Origin: Seriola aureovittata
Taxonomy: Eukaryota; Chordata; Actinopteri; Carangiformes; Carangidae
Reading direction: 5' to 3'
Length of the DNA stretch: 64,000 nt
NCBI RefSeq assembly: GCF_021018895.1
Contig: NC_079386.1
Span: forward strand, 14,101,552 to 14,165,551
Part shown: positions 13,139-24,590 of the stretch, piece by piece
Layout: the number at the start of each line of letters is the position of its first letter
Position numbering within the stretch: the first letter of the stretch is position 1
The notes under the pieces: generated by a model
What the model was told of the DNA's origin: nothing
Seen by the model: the letters and a program-made list of their open reading frames with translations, nothing else
Databases searched by the model: none
Program-made: the position numbers and the translations under genes

Positions 13139-16100
13139 TAATTCTGCTTACTTTTTGAACTATAAAATCTCTCCAGACACGATAGGGGCTAGTGCTCCCA
13201 ATATTTTCTTTCTGGACTTTGCCATATACTTTTTAATGCATTTTCAGATCAGACTTTATGACCTTTTGGAGTTAGTTTGGACTGGAAAAAAAATGCTAGA
13301 CTTCGAATCACATCTATTTTCCATATTTTATATAAAAATGAATTATCACTATTAACTATATAACAGTAGATAGTTTAGTAAAGGCCAACACTTAAGACAA
13401 CAACAAAAAAAAAATCACTTCAGTCTGGTAATACTACTCTTCCAGGTCCTGTGAATCCCAAGTACAAACAGATGTGGGGAAAAGTGGGCGAAACCAAAAA
13501 AAGTCAGTCCAACATCTTTACCCAAAAGATCTTTCTGGTTTTGCATTTGACACAGCCTCACGAGTATAGTTTTCTTTTTATACTTAGCTTTATATGAAAA
13601 GCACTTGAGAAGAGGAATTGCCATGACCTCACTGAGGCTTGGAGAATGTTTCAACTCTTTACCAAATATGGCCAGTGCGGGGCGTGGGAGACGTTGTGCT
13701 GGGAGGTATCGGTGGATGAGATGAGGGGGATGCGCCGCCAACTACGCACTCCGTTACAGGAACTTTAAGCTTATTGAAGAAAAAAAAAAGATGAACGATA
13801 ACACTGAGCCAAGAAATAGGTAAGATCAATCTTCGGATCAAACTTTTATTTTTCTCGCAGAGAGTTTTTGTGGAAGGTACCAACTAGCGTTAATCATGGA
13901 CTATTTTTGGCTTTGAGCTGGGCGCGGTATGTCCGCTATTTGGGGACGGAAAACCTCTTCATCACACACTTATTATGCCAATTTTAATGTGTCTGTTTGT
14001 ACAGAGAAGTAAACATACCGCCTCTGGCTTCATTATAATGCTGCTGTGTCTGCTTTGCAGCCTTGATTTTGTGATACAACAGAATGTATAAAGATTCATT
14101 GGGTCTAGTTAGTTTTAAAAAGCTTTCTCTGTTGCTATGTCCTCATTTCATACCAGTATAACATTGAAGTTCTGTACAGTGATGTGCAGTGTAGCACTCA
14201 GGTTTGTTTATTTTAAAAGCCAGCTGGTAGGTATGCATGGTATGTGTAGGCTATACTCTCAAACCAAATCTTGGTTTCCTGTCAGCGGCAGGGGCAGAGA
14301 CCTCGTGTACCACACAACCACATCTCTCTCTGTGTGCTACAACAGGTTTGTGTCCCTTATTTATAGCTCAGACTAAGCATGAGCAGCATGTTAATACTAA
14401 CAGTTTTCAGCAGAAACTTAAAGATGGGCCTTATGGATTAAAGCTTGCTTCTGTTATCAACTGAGAATCTGACTCAAGGCTTGATTCCCATTATGTCAAG
14501 ACAAAGTGATGAAGTGCTCATTTGGTTTGTGTTGCTTGTGTGGGTTCCTGCAGACGTGCCATTAGCTACTCGGAGCTGCTTCCTGTGTTCTCATTACACA
14601 GAACAGGAAGTGACTAATGAAGTTAAGAAAATGTCAGGGTTTCATTGGTCAAGGGAGGGAACATGTTTTTCTCTTTGAGTGATGCTTTCATGAAAGATGC
14701 ACCATCCCTCGACCTGTTAGAGTAACAGTCATGGTCTTTCTTTGTGAAATGAAAAGTTTCTGACCTGTAATCATAGCATCTGCTGCTACCGTACAACAGA
14801 TCATTATCTGTTTAATTTAGTCAAACACCAAAAATGCAATTTAAAATACATAAAGTCTGCATGTTTTGAGAAAAAAAATTAGACAGTTCCGGTGACAAAA
14901 GGTGCATTTCCTCGCTTCAATGACAGTCTGTTTGACTGTGGAGATGCTCGCTCTGCTCACTCTACCTTAAAACCACCTGATGCAGTTCATCGTTGTGCTC
15001 TGCATTCACAGGAAATACTCTTTGTTCTCGTCACTGCACACTATATGAGAAAGTAGGCTGGCCCTCACAAGGAAAAAGAAGAGAATTACATGCAGCCATT
15101 TTTCATTATAAACGTCTCCTGCAAAAACTGCCTCAGCTTATCATCAAATTTAAAACCACTTCATGAAACCAGATCTCAGTTCTGTTAAACTCTTGTTAGC
15201 CGTCTAGGAAATACTGACCTTGGCAGGACCCCTTTCCTCTATTTTGTGTTTTATAACTGGAATGAATTACAGAGGATTTTAAAAGTTGAATGTCTCATCC
15301 TACTGGCTGATTTCAAAATATCAAATCTATGTATTTACTTTAAAAAAAAAAAAAAAAACAAATTTGCCTTTGTTTCTTTTTATCTGCTGTGCTGTGTCTC
15401 TTTTGCAAAAGAATCCTGACTATCGATGAGATTACTTGATGAGATCAAGGTCATATATGTATCTAGAGGGTGTCATATGTTGTCAAGCTCTCTGAGGCAA
15501 ATTTGTGATTTGCTTTTGGCTTCATAAAAGAAAACCTGCCTTGAGTTAAAAACCATCAACGTTTGGACACTAGAAGGCGCCAATGTCAAAATTTCTAGTG
15601 CAGCCTGGATTTAGACATGTACTCTAGAGCAGGGGACTTTCCAACTCCTTCAAGCTTCCGCAGGCAAACTTCAACTTCCCCAATACCTACCCTGCACAGG
15701 TCACAGCTTGAACAGCCAATCGAGATTCATCACACATTCCTTGGTCCTTACACAATTTTACCTTTGAGCCTAGACATGTCAGTCAGGGATGAAGCACTTA
15801 AAAACCACTTTAATTAGCATCCATGCTGTTGCAGTTTCTCACCATTTGACATTGTATAAAGCCTATTAAAAGCCTGTTTATAACATTTAGCAAATCATCT
15901 GACTCCACTATGACATGTCTTTAACAAACTGGTCACTGGCCAGCTGTGATGTAAAGCATGCATCATTAAATCAGGGCTACTGCATTTTGTAAGAAAGAGA
16001 ATAAGCTGACTCTCTGCTTAAGAAGTAAAGTTCCATAGGATGTTTCAGTGATATACTGTACAGTATTACTTTGCTTGCATTTTGCATCTAAATATTCCAA

Positions 16101-16174
16101 AATCACATTATAATTTCACCAAACTCTGCATCTATTTCTCCTGATTACTCTCTTTGATTTTCATCTTTTTGCAG
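12721..16174. other. Intergenic region with no supported gene
   Basis: The region is AT-rich, with a TATAA/TAATG-type simple repeat at about 13050-13100 followed by a T run to about 13133, and an A run at about 15340-15358. A possible noncoding first exon of the MYADM gene could end at 13819, where a GTAAG donor follows, but this is weak. No protein family is recognised on either strand. Confidence 0.5.
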
Positions 16175-16311
16175 AATAAGTGAAAAACATCAACAGAGTA
16201 TGTGACAAGCTGCCAACACAGGATCTCACATTCCGTTTTAAAGACTTTATCTTGACCCTCGCTGGACCACAGAAGCCGCTTTCAACTCCTGACTGACTGT
16301 GATATCCCATC

Positions 16312-17163
16312 ATGCCACTGATCATATTTCCCACCTCCCAGCTGCTATGGGTGCGTGTAGCTGCCCTGTTGTTCACCTGCGTGGCTTTCAGTGTTGCAGC
16401 ACACGGAGCCAACGTCGACGGAGGCATGGCCGACTGGTGCATCTTCTGCTGGGCGTTCAGCTTCGCCTGCACCCTGCTGGTCCTGCTGGTGGAGCAATTT
16501 GGCCTCCAGGCCCGAGCACCAGTGTCCTGGTCAAACTTCCCCATCACCATAGCTTGCTACGCCACCCTCCTTTGCCTCTCTGCTTCTGTTATCTTCCCGC
16601 TCTATTTCCTCAAGTACCAGCAACATAGGAGTGATGCTGCTCGTGACCATCGCATTGTCTCCACCGTCTTCTCCTGCCTGGCGACGGTGGCCTACATGGG
16701 GGAGGTGAGCCTGTCTAGAGCGAGGCCAGGGGAGGTGGCAGGTTACATGGCTACAGCTCCGGGCTTGTTGAAGGTGTGCCAGACCTTTGTGGCCTGCGTC
16801 ATCTTCATCCTGGTTAGCAACCCTGTGTTATACGACAGTCATGCAGCTCTCAAGTGGTGCATGGCCGTGTACTGCATCTGCTTCATCCTATCCATGGCTG
16901 TGGTGGTGCTGTGTGTGGGAGAGTGCACCGGCTGCCTCCCCATCCCGTTCTCCAAGTTCCTGTCGGCATACGGGCTGCTGGCGGTTATCATGTACTTGAC
17001 CGCTACCATCATCTGGCCTGTGTTTCAGTTTGACAAACAGTACCATGGTAGAAGTTATGGGTCGTCAAACCTGATCACCGTGGCCGTGCTCACTGCCCTC
17101 AACTTCCTGCTTTACCTCGCTGACCTGGCCTACACTGCCAGACTAGTGTTTGTCACTGTCTGA
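16312..17163 (+). CDS. myadm: Myeloid-associated differentiation marker (MYADM)-family MARVEL membrane protein
   Basis: The 283-residue protein is encoded in one exon. A splice acceptor (TTTTTGCAG) at 16174 suggests a separate 5' noncoding exon. Eight hydrophobic segments are visible at about residues 14-32, 41-64, 75-100, 113-135, 150-168, 182-202, 218-241 and 254-277, as expected for two MARVEL units. Family signatures include GLQARAPVSWSNFPIT, RARPGEVAGYMATAPGLLKV, PIPFSKFLS and the ending ARLVFVTV. Mammalian MYADM organises lipid rafts and Rac1-linked membrane ruffling; the same role here is inferred. Fish carry several paralogs, so the exact orthology (myadm or a myadm-like copy) is uncertain. 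It lies between arhgef11 and the GIMAP array. Confidence 0.88.
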   Translation: MPLIIFPTSQLLWVRVAALLFTCVAFSVAAHGANVDGGMADWCIFCWAFSFACTLLVLLVEQFGLQARAPVSWSNFPITIACYATLLCLSASVIFPLYFLKYQQHRSDAARDHRIVSTVFSCLATVAYMGEVSLSRARPGEVAGYMATAPGLLKVCQTFVACVIFILVSNPVLYDSHAALKWCMAVYCICFILSMAVVVLCVGECTGCLPIPFSKFLSAYGLLAVIMYLTATIIWPVFQFDKQYHGRSYGSSNLITVAVLTALNFLLYLADLAYTARLVFVTV

Positions 17164-17205
17164 GAAGAAGAAATGAAGGAGGGAGAGGCACTGAGTGATG
17201 AAGAG

Positions 17206-17211
17206 AATAAA
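17206..17211 (+). terminator. Polyadenylation signal for the MYADM gene
   Basis: AATAAA lies 43 bases after the stop codon. A second copy at 17343-17348 could serve a longer 3' end. Confidence 0.5.
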
Positions 17212-18680
17212 TAAACTAGCTTGAGTGGCTTTGCAGAGAAGTGTAGCTGATTTTGAATTTCTGACAAAAAAGACATGACTTTAACCTTTTGCTGCCTAAT
17301 TGTAAAATGCTGGAATTAAATGTCCTGATACATGGAAAGCCCAATAAATCAAAAGCTCCTTTACATCACATGTGTATGTATATGTATGCACAGTACAAGT
17401 TTGTATATTTCCAGATATCTGCAATGACAGTAATTAACATCCAGTGTGACTTTTGTTAAGTAGAAGGTGAAAGATCTAAGTGTGACACAATTAAAACAAG
17501 ATGAGGTCTGTTCAAATCCAATGAAGTCAAACACACTGAACGAAACCAAAAGTGAAAAGGAAATGTTGCTTTTTTTATTTTTAATGTTTAATCTATTTTT
17601 TATTGGACAGAATGTATTTATCCGAGACACACATACACAACCTACCAAAAAGATTTTGTTCCATATGATTCTTATTATCTTTTGTTAATAAGGTTTTGGG
17701 AGAAAAAAAATACTTCCAAAGTATCAGTATTGAAACAAGAATGTAATTTGAGCACATTAAGCTTTTAGTGAAAACAATAAATATTTTGTGTTGAAAGGAA
17801 TGTGTGACTCAGGCAACTGTCATTCTGCTTTGTTTACTAATTACTGATATTGTGGACTAATGAATGAATTAAGGTTACCTCCTACCCATCTGAAGAAAAA
17901 CATATATTCATTTGAGACTTAATTTGAAACTCTAAATTATCCTGAGAATATTGCCTTCAACCATACTTTTACTGTCTCTACAGTATAGTCACAAAGGAAA
18001 GAGGATTAGATGACAGGAAACATATTCTCATGTGAAGTCAAAAACAGCAAAGGAGGCAGCAAGATGAGGCAGTCTTAGACAATATGGACATTTCCATATA
18101 AATATATGAGATCAAAAACTATTCATAGAGGATCTGTTTAGTCCAGTGCATGTTTTAGACTGATGCCTTAAACTAACACTGGATGCTCATCATTGGTGTC
18201 TAGAAGGCACCAGCAAACCTGTATCTTTATTTATAAGGCCTTGCTATGAGATATTTAACATCCTTTGTTGAGTTCAGAAATAATAACCATGACACCAGAT
18301 TATGAGATCACTCACAATATATTTTTCTACTAACATACACTAATAGGTTATTGTCAGGACTCTGGACATCTATCAACCAGAAGCTCAACCCAAAATAGAT
18401 CTATATCTACAGGATGTACATTGACAAGAAATGTTTTATTTCCTGTTCTTGGCTCCTCTTGGTGTCAGAGTTTGAAGTGAACTGGATGTCTTTCTGAAAT
18501 GCATCAACAATGACACTTACACTTTTATTCTTTTAAGAGTTTCACCCATTGTTGCCCATATTTACCTGCATCGTCTGGTTAAACCAAAGAAAGGATTATT
18601 TCACAAGGCACAAAATGTGTGTGTGTGTGAGTGTTTGTGTGTGTGTGTGTTTCTCTCTCTCGCTTTGCACTTCTCCACAG
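17212..18680. other. Intergenic region between MYADM and the first GIMAP unit
   Basis: No coding similarity is seen. The segment at about 18545-18615, just upstream of the first GIMAP coding exon, reappears at about 22685-22750 inside the next GIMAP unit, so it belongs to the duplicated GIMAP block. Confidence 0.6.
18615..18650. repeat. TG microsatellite
   Basis: Interrupted TG repeat shortly before the acceptor of the first coding exon of GIMAP unit 1. The equivalent repeat before the relic exon in unit 2 is longer (22385-22435). Confidence 0.9.
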
Positions 18681-18703
18681 GATCAACAAACCAGTTCTCA
18701 AAG

Positions 18704-19757
18704 ATGAGTGGTGAAGCAGTTGAAGTTGATCCAGACACTGGGGGAGATGAGGAACCGGACAGCAGCAGTGAGTTATTAAAGCCATTAAGCACAATTAAAT
18801 CCCATGATTCATTCTGACAGTTACAATTAAAGGACAAAATAACTCCAAATAATAAGCCAAGCTAAAGTTAAACATTTAAGTTGCCTTAATTAGCAGTAAT
18901 AGAAGCTAACTTAAAAGTATTGTCCATCTTTATTGTGATTTCTGACTGTGTGCATAAAGTATATTTCTATAACGCACACCTATATCAGTAATAAGTAAGC
19001 AATACGCAATAAAGAGCAAAAGAAATAATGTAGGTCCAATATCATTATTCTTTTCTAGAATCAGACACGAGGATCATCCTACTGGGAAAAACTGGAGCTG
19101 GGAAAAGCAGTTTGTGCAACACCATATTTGGAGAAGAGGTGTTCAAGATAAACCACACTGCAAACTCTGAAACAACAAAATGTCAGACAGCAACCAAATC
19201 TGTTAATGAGAAAAGAATCACTTTGATCGACACTCCAGGTTTATTTGACACAAATGGACCTGAGGAGGAGCTGAAGCCTGAGATAGTGAGCTGTATCACA
19301 GAATGCGCTACTGGGCCTCATGCTTTTCTCATTCTGCTTAAAGTGGAGAAAATCTCAGAGCAAGAGCAGGCTGTCATTGACAAAATCCACAAATCTTTCT
19401 CTGAGGAAGCTTTCAAACATGTTGTAGTTGTCTTCACTCATGGTGACCAGCTCCCTGAAGGAATGAAGATTGAGGAATTTTTCAAAGACAGTAAAGGTCT
19501 CTGTGATTTGGTGAAGAAGTGCGGCGGTCGCTGCCACATCATTGATAATAAATGCTGCAGGAGGTGCAGCTGGATTAGGTGTATGTGCAGGAGTCGCTGC
19601 AGCAGCAGGAGCACTAGTAGGAGGTTGTATTGGATATAAAGAAGCTGATCAAACAGGCTCAGTAATTGAGGCAGCAGTGAACACAGTTAAGGCCGTCTTT
19701 GACAAAGCTAAAAACATACTGAATAACAAAAAGCACAAGGAAAGTGAGGAGAAATAA
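18704..19757 (+). pseudogene. GIMAP unit 1: AIG1 GTPase with internal deletion and out-of-frame tail
   Basis: Exon 18704-18767 (acceptor at 18680) encodes a 21-residue acidic N terminus starting MSGEAVEVDP. It joins in phase 1 to the exon from 19059, which carries G1 GKTGAGKS, G3 DTPG, the CITECATGPHAF box and G4 THGD. After HIIDNK at about 19551 the DNA jumps, relative to unit 2, over roughly 380 bases of linker. Reading then continues in the wrong frame to a TAA at 19637-19639, giving about 214 residues. The glycine/alanine-rich C-terminal segment survives in another frame at 19542-19757 (AGLGVCAGVAAAAGALVGG), ending at a TAA. Either a short GTPase-only protein is made or the copy is decaying. 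The GTPase core itself is intact. Confidence 0.75.
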
Positions 19758-19939
19758 TCTCTTCTTGAACACTGTTGAAACACATGGGCTTCATTTTGAC
19801 TTTTATTATGGCTTCTAGTCTTTTACAGCTTTAGATATTTTAGAAATCTAAAGCATCTCATCTAAGGCAAAAATCTATTTAAAATGCACAGCAAAAAGAT
19901 GACAGCAGAGGGTGCCAAGTTGCAAGAATACAAAACCAC

Positions 19940-20056
19940 AGTATGAGACTGCTGGTTCTGCCAAATGACAGGTCAAGCCTACATTTTAAAAAACTAACAG
20001 GAACCAGACTAAATGTCAGACTGAACTACTGAGGAGTAACACATCTTCTGGCCAAA
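19940..20056. repeat. Duplicated noncoding segment, copy 1
   Basis: The segment from GGTTCTGCCAAA to ACATCTTCTGGCC recurs with few changes at about 20770-20883. Both copies lie between the unit 1 tail and the unit 2 second exon, showing a local direct duplication. Confidence 0.8.
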
Positions 20057-20231
20057 TTTAAGTATTTCACTTAACATACAGTGGCTCAGAATTGTTGTTG
20101 CCACAAATTAAACATGGTGCAGCCCACATGTGAAGATCAAGAAGAATGAGATATGAGAGATAGCAAATCTTTTCTCTGGCATAAAAACCCGTTGCTGGTT
20201 GTAGTATGTTGAGGCAGTGCCTTTAAAGACA

Positions 20232-20249
20232 GAAATAGAAACAGAAAGC
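20232..20249 (+). promoter_or_regulatory. ISRE/IRF-like triple GAAA element upstream of GIMAP unit 2
   Basis: The sequence gaaatagaaacagaaagc holds three GAAA cores, each spaced by two bases, ending 31 bases before the ATG at 20280. Its first 12 bases match the ISRE consensus GAAANNGAAACT at every fixed position except the last. Confidence 0.55.
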
Positions 20250-20279
20250 AGAATAGAAGCGGAGCTCATTTTTAACATC

Positions 20280-22381
20280 ATGGAAGGTGAGTTAAAATAA
20301 ATTAAGTTATTCTGTGTAGGTCTATGTTCCATGTTATGTGTGAACTGTATTCAAAGATTAATCACTGAAAACGTACATGTATATTCAAAGTTTAAATAGT
20401 TCAATGATATATTACAAACTACTGTCAGTAAAACTTATGTGATCCATGAAGCAAACTCAACTAAAGACATTTTGAGGTGATTGAATACAAAAGAGTAAAA
20501 ATAATGCTGCCTGCATGTATTTTTTTGATGTTCATACATAGATATGCAAAATATTCAGTGCTTTTTGCCAGTGTTCATACTGAATATATTTGTAAAAAAT
20601 TCACTGCCAACATTTTTTTTTGAGTTGCATTATAACCTTTTATTGTTTTATTTTTTTCTATTAATGCTCATTACTTGTTGATAGATCTGACAGAACTGTT
20701 TTCATGCGTATTTTTTGTTTTTTACTACGATGATGCGCACTTGACTTTAAAGCTGCCCTGGTAACAAATCACAGGATGAGACCTATGGTTCTGCCAAAGA
20801 CAGGTCAAGTCTACATTTTAAAAAACAAAAATTAGACTTAATGTCAGACTGAACTACTGAGGAGTAACACATCTACTGGCCGTACTTCAGGACATTTTTA
20901 ACTATTTAACCATTTAAATCCAGTGGCTCAAAATTTTGTTGTAACAAAAAAAAAAAACAATTCAAAGAACTTTTCTTGCACCTGAATTTCCCATCCACTG
21001 TCATCCATCCATTAATTAAGCAGGTACCCCATCACCTCTGCAGTGGTGTGTGCATGAAAGATTGATGGCAACATGATACTTACGAATACATAAGTACAAT
21101 GTCAATGTTTTGGTAGTTAAATAAAAATAAAAGTAAACAAAACAAAAAACTACAGTGTACAGCATGATGGCATTTTCATTACCTCAGGTTAATAAGCAAA
21201 CATCTTGATTTGTGAGTTACATATTTATTGTAGTGGACCCTGTGACTGCCACCCAGTTTGTCTAATACCAAGATTGTGTTCTCTGGAAAAAACCTTTTCT
21301 CTGACCAGATGATTACAATCATTGGTGGCATAAACAAGGAACCTATAATCAAATTGGATCAATGCAGCTGCACGCCACACTGATTCATATCTCGATAGGC
21401 ACGCAGACCTGGTGCATATATCCCCTTTTTTACACACCTGCGAAGGTTTGCAGATGTCTACTAAGCCCTGCAGATCTAATTATGTTAATATTTACTTTAA
21501 ACTGCTGATACGATAAAATTGTCACTGTTGCTACAAAAAAAAAAAAAAAAAAAAAAACATTTCTGTCCACCACTGCTTAACTCTCTGAGAAAACACTCTA
21601 AAATGATATGAAAATGTGAAGCTGCCTCCCTCTGACTCACAGAAAAGACAGAAAAGGTCAAATGTGACAGAAATTGGTAATCCAGATATTCAGGACATTT
21701 TTGATATTCCTGACTATAGCAGCTTGATGTAAGAAGCACTTTTGCTTTTACTGTAAGTATAATGAATGTGTTTGGAATGACTGAATGAATGTCATTTGCA
21801 CAGACAACAAAAACCAAAAGTAAAAACACAGACATTTGCTATAAAAGGCAACACAGAAAACCTATTTGACATTCAAGTGAGTCAGGCTTATTCAAAGTCT
21901 ATAGTGCTTAAACTACCTCTATGGCAGTCTATCAGTATTTGTTATGTTCAAAATGAAGCATCAAGGACAATGAAAAACATCAATGATGAAAATATAACAT
22001 GCAAAGAGCTACAGTGTCACACATGCTGAACAAAATACTACACATCCATAGATTTTAAGCTTTGAGCTGAGATAGAACCACTGAGAGCAAAAGCCGAAAA
22101 AATTATTGCAAATTCACTTCAAATCATTTTTATATAAATTAAAAATACTCAAATTTATATAATTACATAATTGAATCTCAAGCAAGACATAACTGTGGTT
22201 GACTATGTAATGAAGTGTTTTAACTTTCAGAAGTAGTTTAAAAACAACCTCAAACCTCACAGAAACTTGAAGATCAAGAACAATGAGATATGAGAAGTAT
22301 GGAAACATTTCTCCAGATTAAAAAGTCTTTGCTGGTTATACGTCATAGGTTGTTGACAATATGTTCATACTTACATAACTG

Positions 22382-22438
<57 letters not shown>

Positions 22439-23974
22439 CTCTCTCTCACTTTGCAAGTTAGACCCTGGAGAAGTTATTAAGCACAATTAAATCCCATGAT
22501 TCATTCTGACAGTTACACTTAAAGGAGATTAGAAACCTCTTTTCGCAGCCTATTAACCAGGAAATACTTGAATTCCCTCTAATGACATACAGTAATATAC
22601 AATTTTGCAAAGAATATGGACAACTATCAACAAGTGCAACAGATGTTTTATCTCATTTAAACTTTTAGACTAATTGTTTCTACCAGATGTTGTCCATATT
22701 TACCCACATCGTCTGGTTAAACCAAATAAATGATTATTTCACAAGGCTCCAAATAATAAGCCAAGCTAATATAAAACATAAAGTATATTTCTATAACTCA
22801 CACCTATACCACAGTGTAATCAGTAAGCAATACACAATAACAAGCAAAACAAATAATGTAGGTCCATTATCATTATTCTTTTCCAGGGTCGGACTTGAGG
22901 ATCGTGCTACTGGGAAAAACTGGAGCTGGGAAAAGCAGTTTGTGCAACACCATATTTAAAGAAGATTTGTTCCAGATAAGCCACACTGCAAACTCTGAAA
23001 CAACAAAATGTCAGAAAGAAACCAAATCTGTTAAAAAAAGAAGAATCACTTTGATCGACACTCCTGGTTTCTTTGACCCAGACAGATCTGAGGAGGAGCT
23101 GAAGTCTGAGATAGTGAGCTGTATCACAGAGTGCGCTCCTGGGCCTCATGTTTTTCTCATTGTGCTCAAAGTGGAGAAATTCTCAGAGCAAGAAAACCAG
23201 GTTATCGATAAGATAAAAGACTGTTTTACTGAGGAAGCTTTCAAACATGCTGTAGTTGTCTTCACTCATGGTGAACAGCTTCCTGAAGGAATGAAGATTG
23301 AGGAGTTTGTCAGTCAGAATAGGAATCTGAGTGATCTGGTGCAGAAGTGCGGCGGTCGCTGCCACGTGGTTGATAATAAATACTGGAAGAACAAATGGTT
23401 GAACAAATACAGGAACAACAAGCACCAGGTGACACAGCTACTCAACACAATAAAAGCGATGGTGGACAAAGGAGAATACTACACCAATGAAATGATACAA
23501 GTGGTGGAGAGAGAAATACAACAAGCGGAGGAGGAGATCAGACAGTCATCACCAGACATGTCAAAGAAAGAAATCAGAGAGAAGGCAAAGAGAATTGTCT
23601 CAAATCTTCTCAAGAAAATAGTTGGTGTTACCACAGGAGCGCTGTTAGGGGCTTTGCTTGGTGTGCCAGTGATGGTTTTTGCTGTTGTTAAAGCCCTGAT
23701 GGAGATGAAAACAAAGGCAATACCAGTGGAGGCAGTGGTGGCAGTAGCAGTAGCTGGAGTTCCAGCAGTTGGATTTGGATTAGGTGCATGTGCAGGAGTC
23801 GCTACAGCAGCAGGAGCAGTAGCAGGAGGTTATATTGGATATAATGAAGCTGATCAAGCAGACGGAGTAAGGGAGGCAGCAGAGAACACAGCTAATGCTG
23901 TCATTGACAAAGCTAAAAACATGCTGAAAAACAAAAGGCACAAGCAAAGTGAAGAGGCATCACCTCTTCTTTAA
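20280..23974 (+). CDS. GIMAP unit 2: AIG1-family GTPase, 364 residues
   Basis: Coding exon 1 is only ATGGAAG (20280-20286, donor GTGAGT). Exon 2 starts at 22887 after TTTTCCAG, giving MEGSDLRIVLLGKTGAGKSS. The AIG1 domain (about residues 6-205) has G1 at 12-19, G3 DTPG at 60-63, the CITECAPGPHVF box, a G4-region THGE at 129-132 where sister copies have THGD, and CGGRCHVVDNKYW. A charged helix follows, then two glycine/alanine-rich hydrophobic stretches (TGALLGALLG and GLGACAGVATAAGAVAGG), and a lysine-rich tail. GIMAPs are nucleotide-binding proteins of lymphocyte and organelle membranes; the tail probably mediates membrane contact (inference). The 2.6-kb intron contains duplicated DNA and a relic of the unit 1 first-exon region. 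No orthology to a numbered mammalian GIMAP is claimed. Confidence 0.85.
20600..22300. repeat. Segmentally duplicated noncoding block (partner at 36400-37060)
   Basis: Several stretches in this intron recur in order near 36.5-37.05 kb: the AATGCTCATTACTTG stretch, the TGCTTTTACTGTA...TAATGAA stretch near 21743, the GTCAGGCTTATTC stretch near 21880, and the GGTTGACT...AGTAGTT...ACCTCAAAC stretch near 22196-22255. A shorter piece also occurs at 35875-35980. No protein is recognisable. Confidence 0.6.
20770..20883. repeat. Duplicated noncoding segment, copy 2
   Basis: This is the second copy of the segment at 19940-20056. It includes the shared GTCAGACTGAACTACTGAGG. It lies in intron 1 of GIMAP unit 2. 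Confidence 0.8.
22385..22435. repeat. TG microsatellite in intron 1 of GIMAP unit 2
   Basis: About 20 uninterrupted TG units followed by TGGG repeats. Confidence 0.9.
22436..22530 (+). other. Relic of the unit 1-type first coding exon
   Basis: The flanks of the unit 1 first exon (tttctctctctc-ctttgca upstream; attaagcacaattaaatccc and the following bases downstream) are present. Most of the exon itself, with its ATG and acidic codons, is missing. GIMAP unit 2 therefore lost this longer N terminus and uses the 7-base exon at 20280. Confidence 0.6.
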
Positions 23975-24154
23975 CTCTGTTGAAGAAAATGGGCTTATTC
24001 TGGTCTTTTATTATGTCTATGCGCCTAAAAGACTTTTGGGGATCCTACTTGAGAAAGTCTTTTACAGCTTTAGAAACTGTTGTTGATATTTTAGAAATCT
24101 CTCATAGTGCTCATCTACAGCAAAAATCTATTTAAACTGCACAGCAAAAAGATG

Positions 24155-24171
24155 ACAGCAGAGGGCGCCAA
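24155..24171. promoter_or_regulatory. CTCF-like motif
   Basis: ACAGCAGAGGGCGCCAA agrees closely with the vertebrate CTCF core. The duplicate flank of unit 1 near 19900 has a changed base (GGGTGCC). Motif match only. Confidence 0.35.
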
Positions 24172-24407
24172 ATGTAAATGTAGAATTCTAAGATCTACTA
24201 AATAGACTGAGTGACATATGCATCTTGGATCAAAAGGAGGTGAAGAGGAGAAACAAAACAATTGTAAACAAAACATGCACCAATAATGAGGAAACAAACA
24301 TTCTCACACACAGGTCATGTCCTTGCTTTTTTGAAACCATGGACAGAAAGTTCCTTTTAATTCCCTTATTGTATCTGTCAGCAGAAGACAGAAAGCGAAA
24401 TGAAACT

Positions 24408-24590
24408 TCTGGCCCAGCACATGCCAGGGTCATTGGTCCGAGTCTGGCCCATATTCTTCCACATATAGGCAGATTACAGCTGTCATCATTGTCCAGTGTT
24501 GACTGACAGCTGAAAGATTTTCTGTGTGATCGCCAGAATTGGTCCAGATGTGGAAGTAGCATCTGACAATCACACTACATGTGGGCCAGA
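24408..24590. mobile_element. Putative short inverted-repeat transposon (MITE)
   Basis: The left end reads TCTGGCCCAGCACATG. The right end, reverse complemented, reads TCTGGCCCACATG, leaving a noncoding core of about 180 bases. No clear target-site duplication was found. Confidence 0.4.

Noticed and set aside
22385..22435. CRISPR-like or structured array interpretation of the TG and other short repeats
   Set aside because: They are simple microsatellites without spacers, in a vertebrate genome.
24391..24400. GAAAGCGAAA, an IRF-like half match
   Set aside because: It lacks the ISRE 3' bases, is 800 bases from a gene start and borders a putative MITE.
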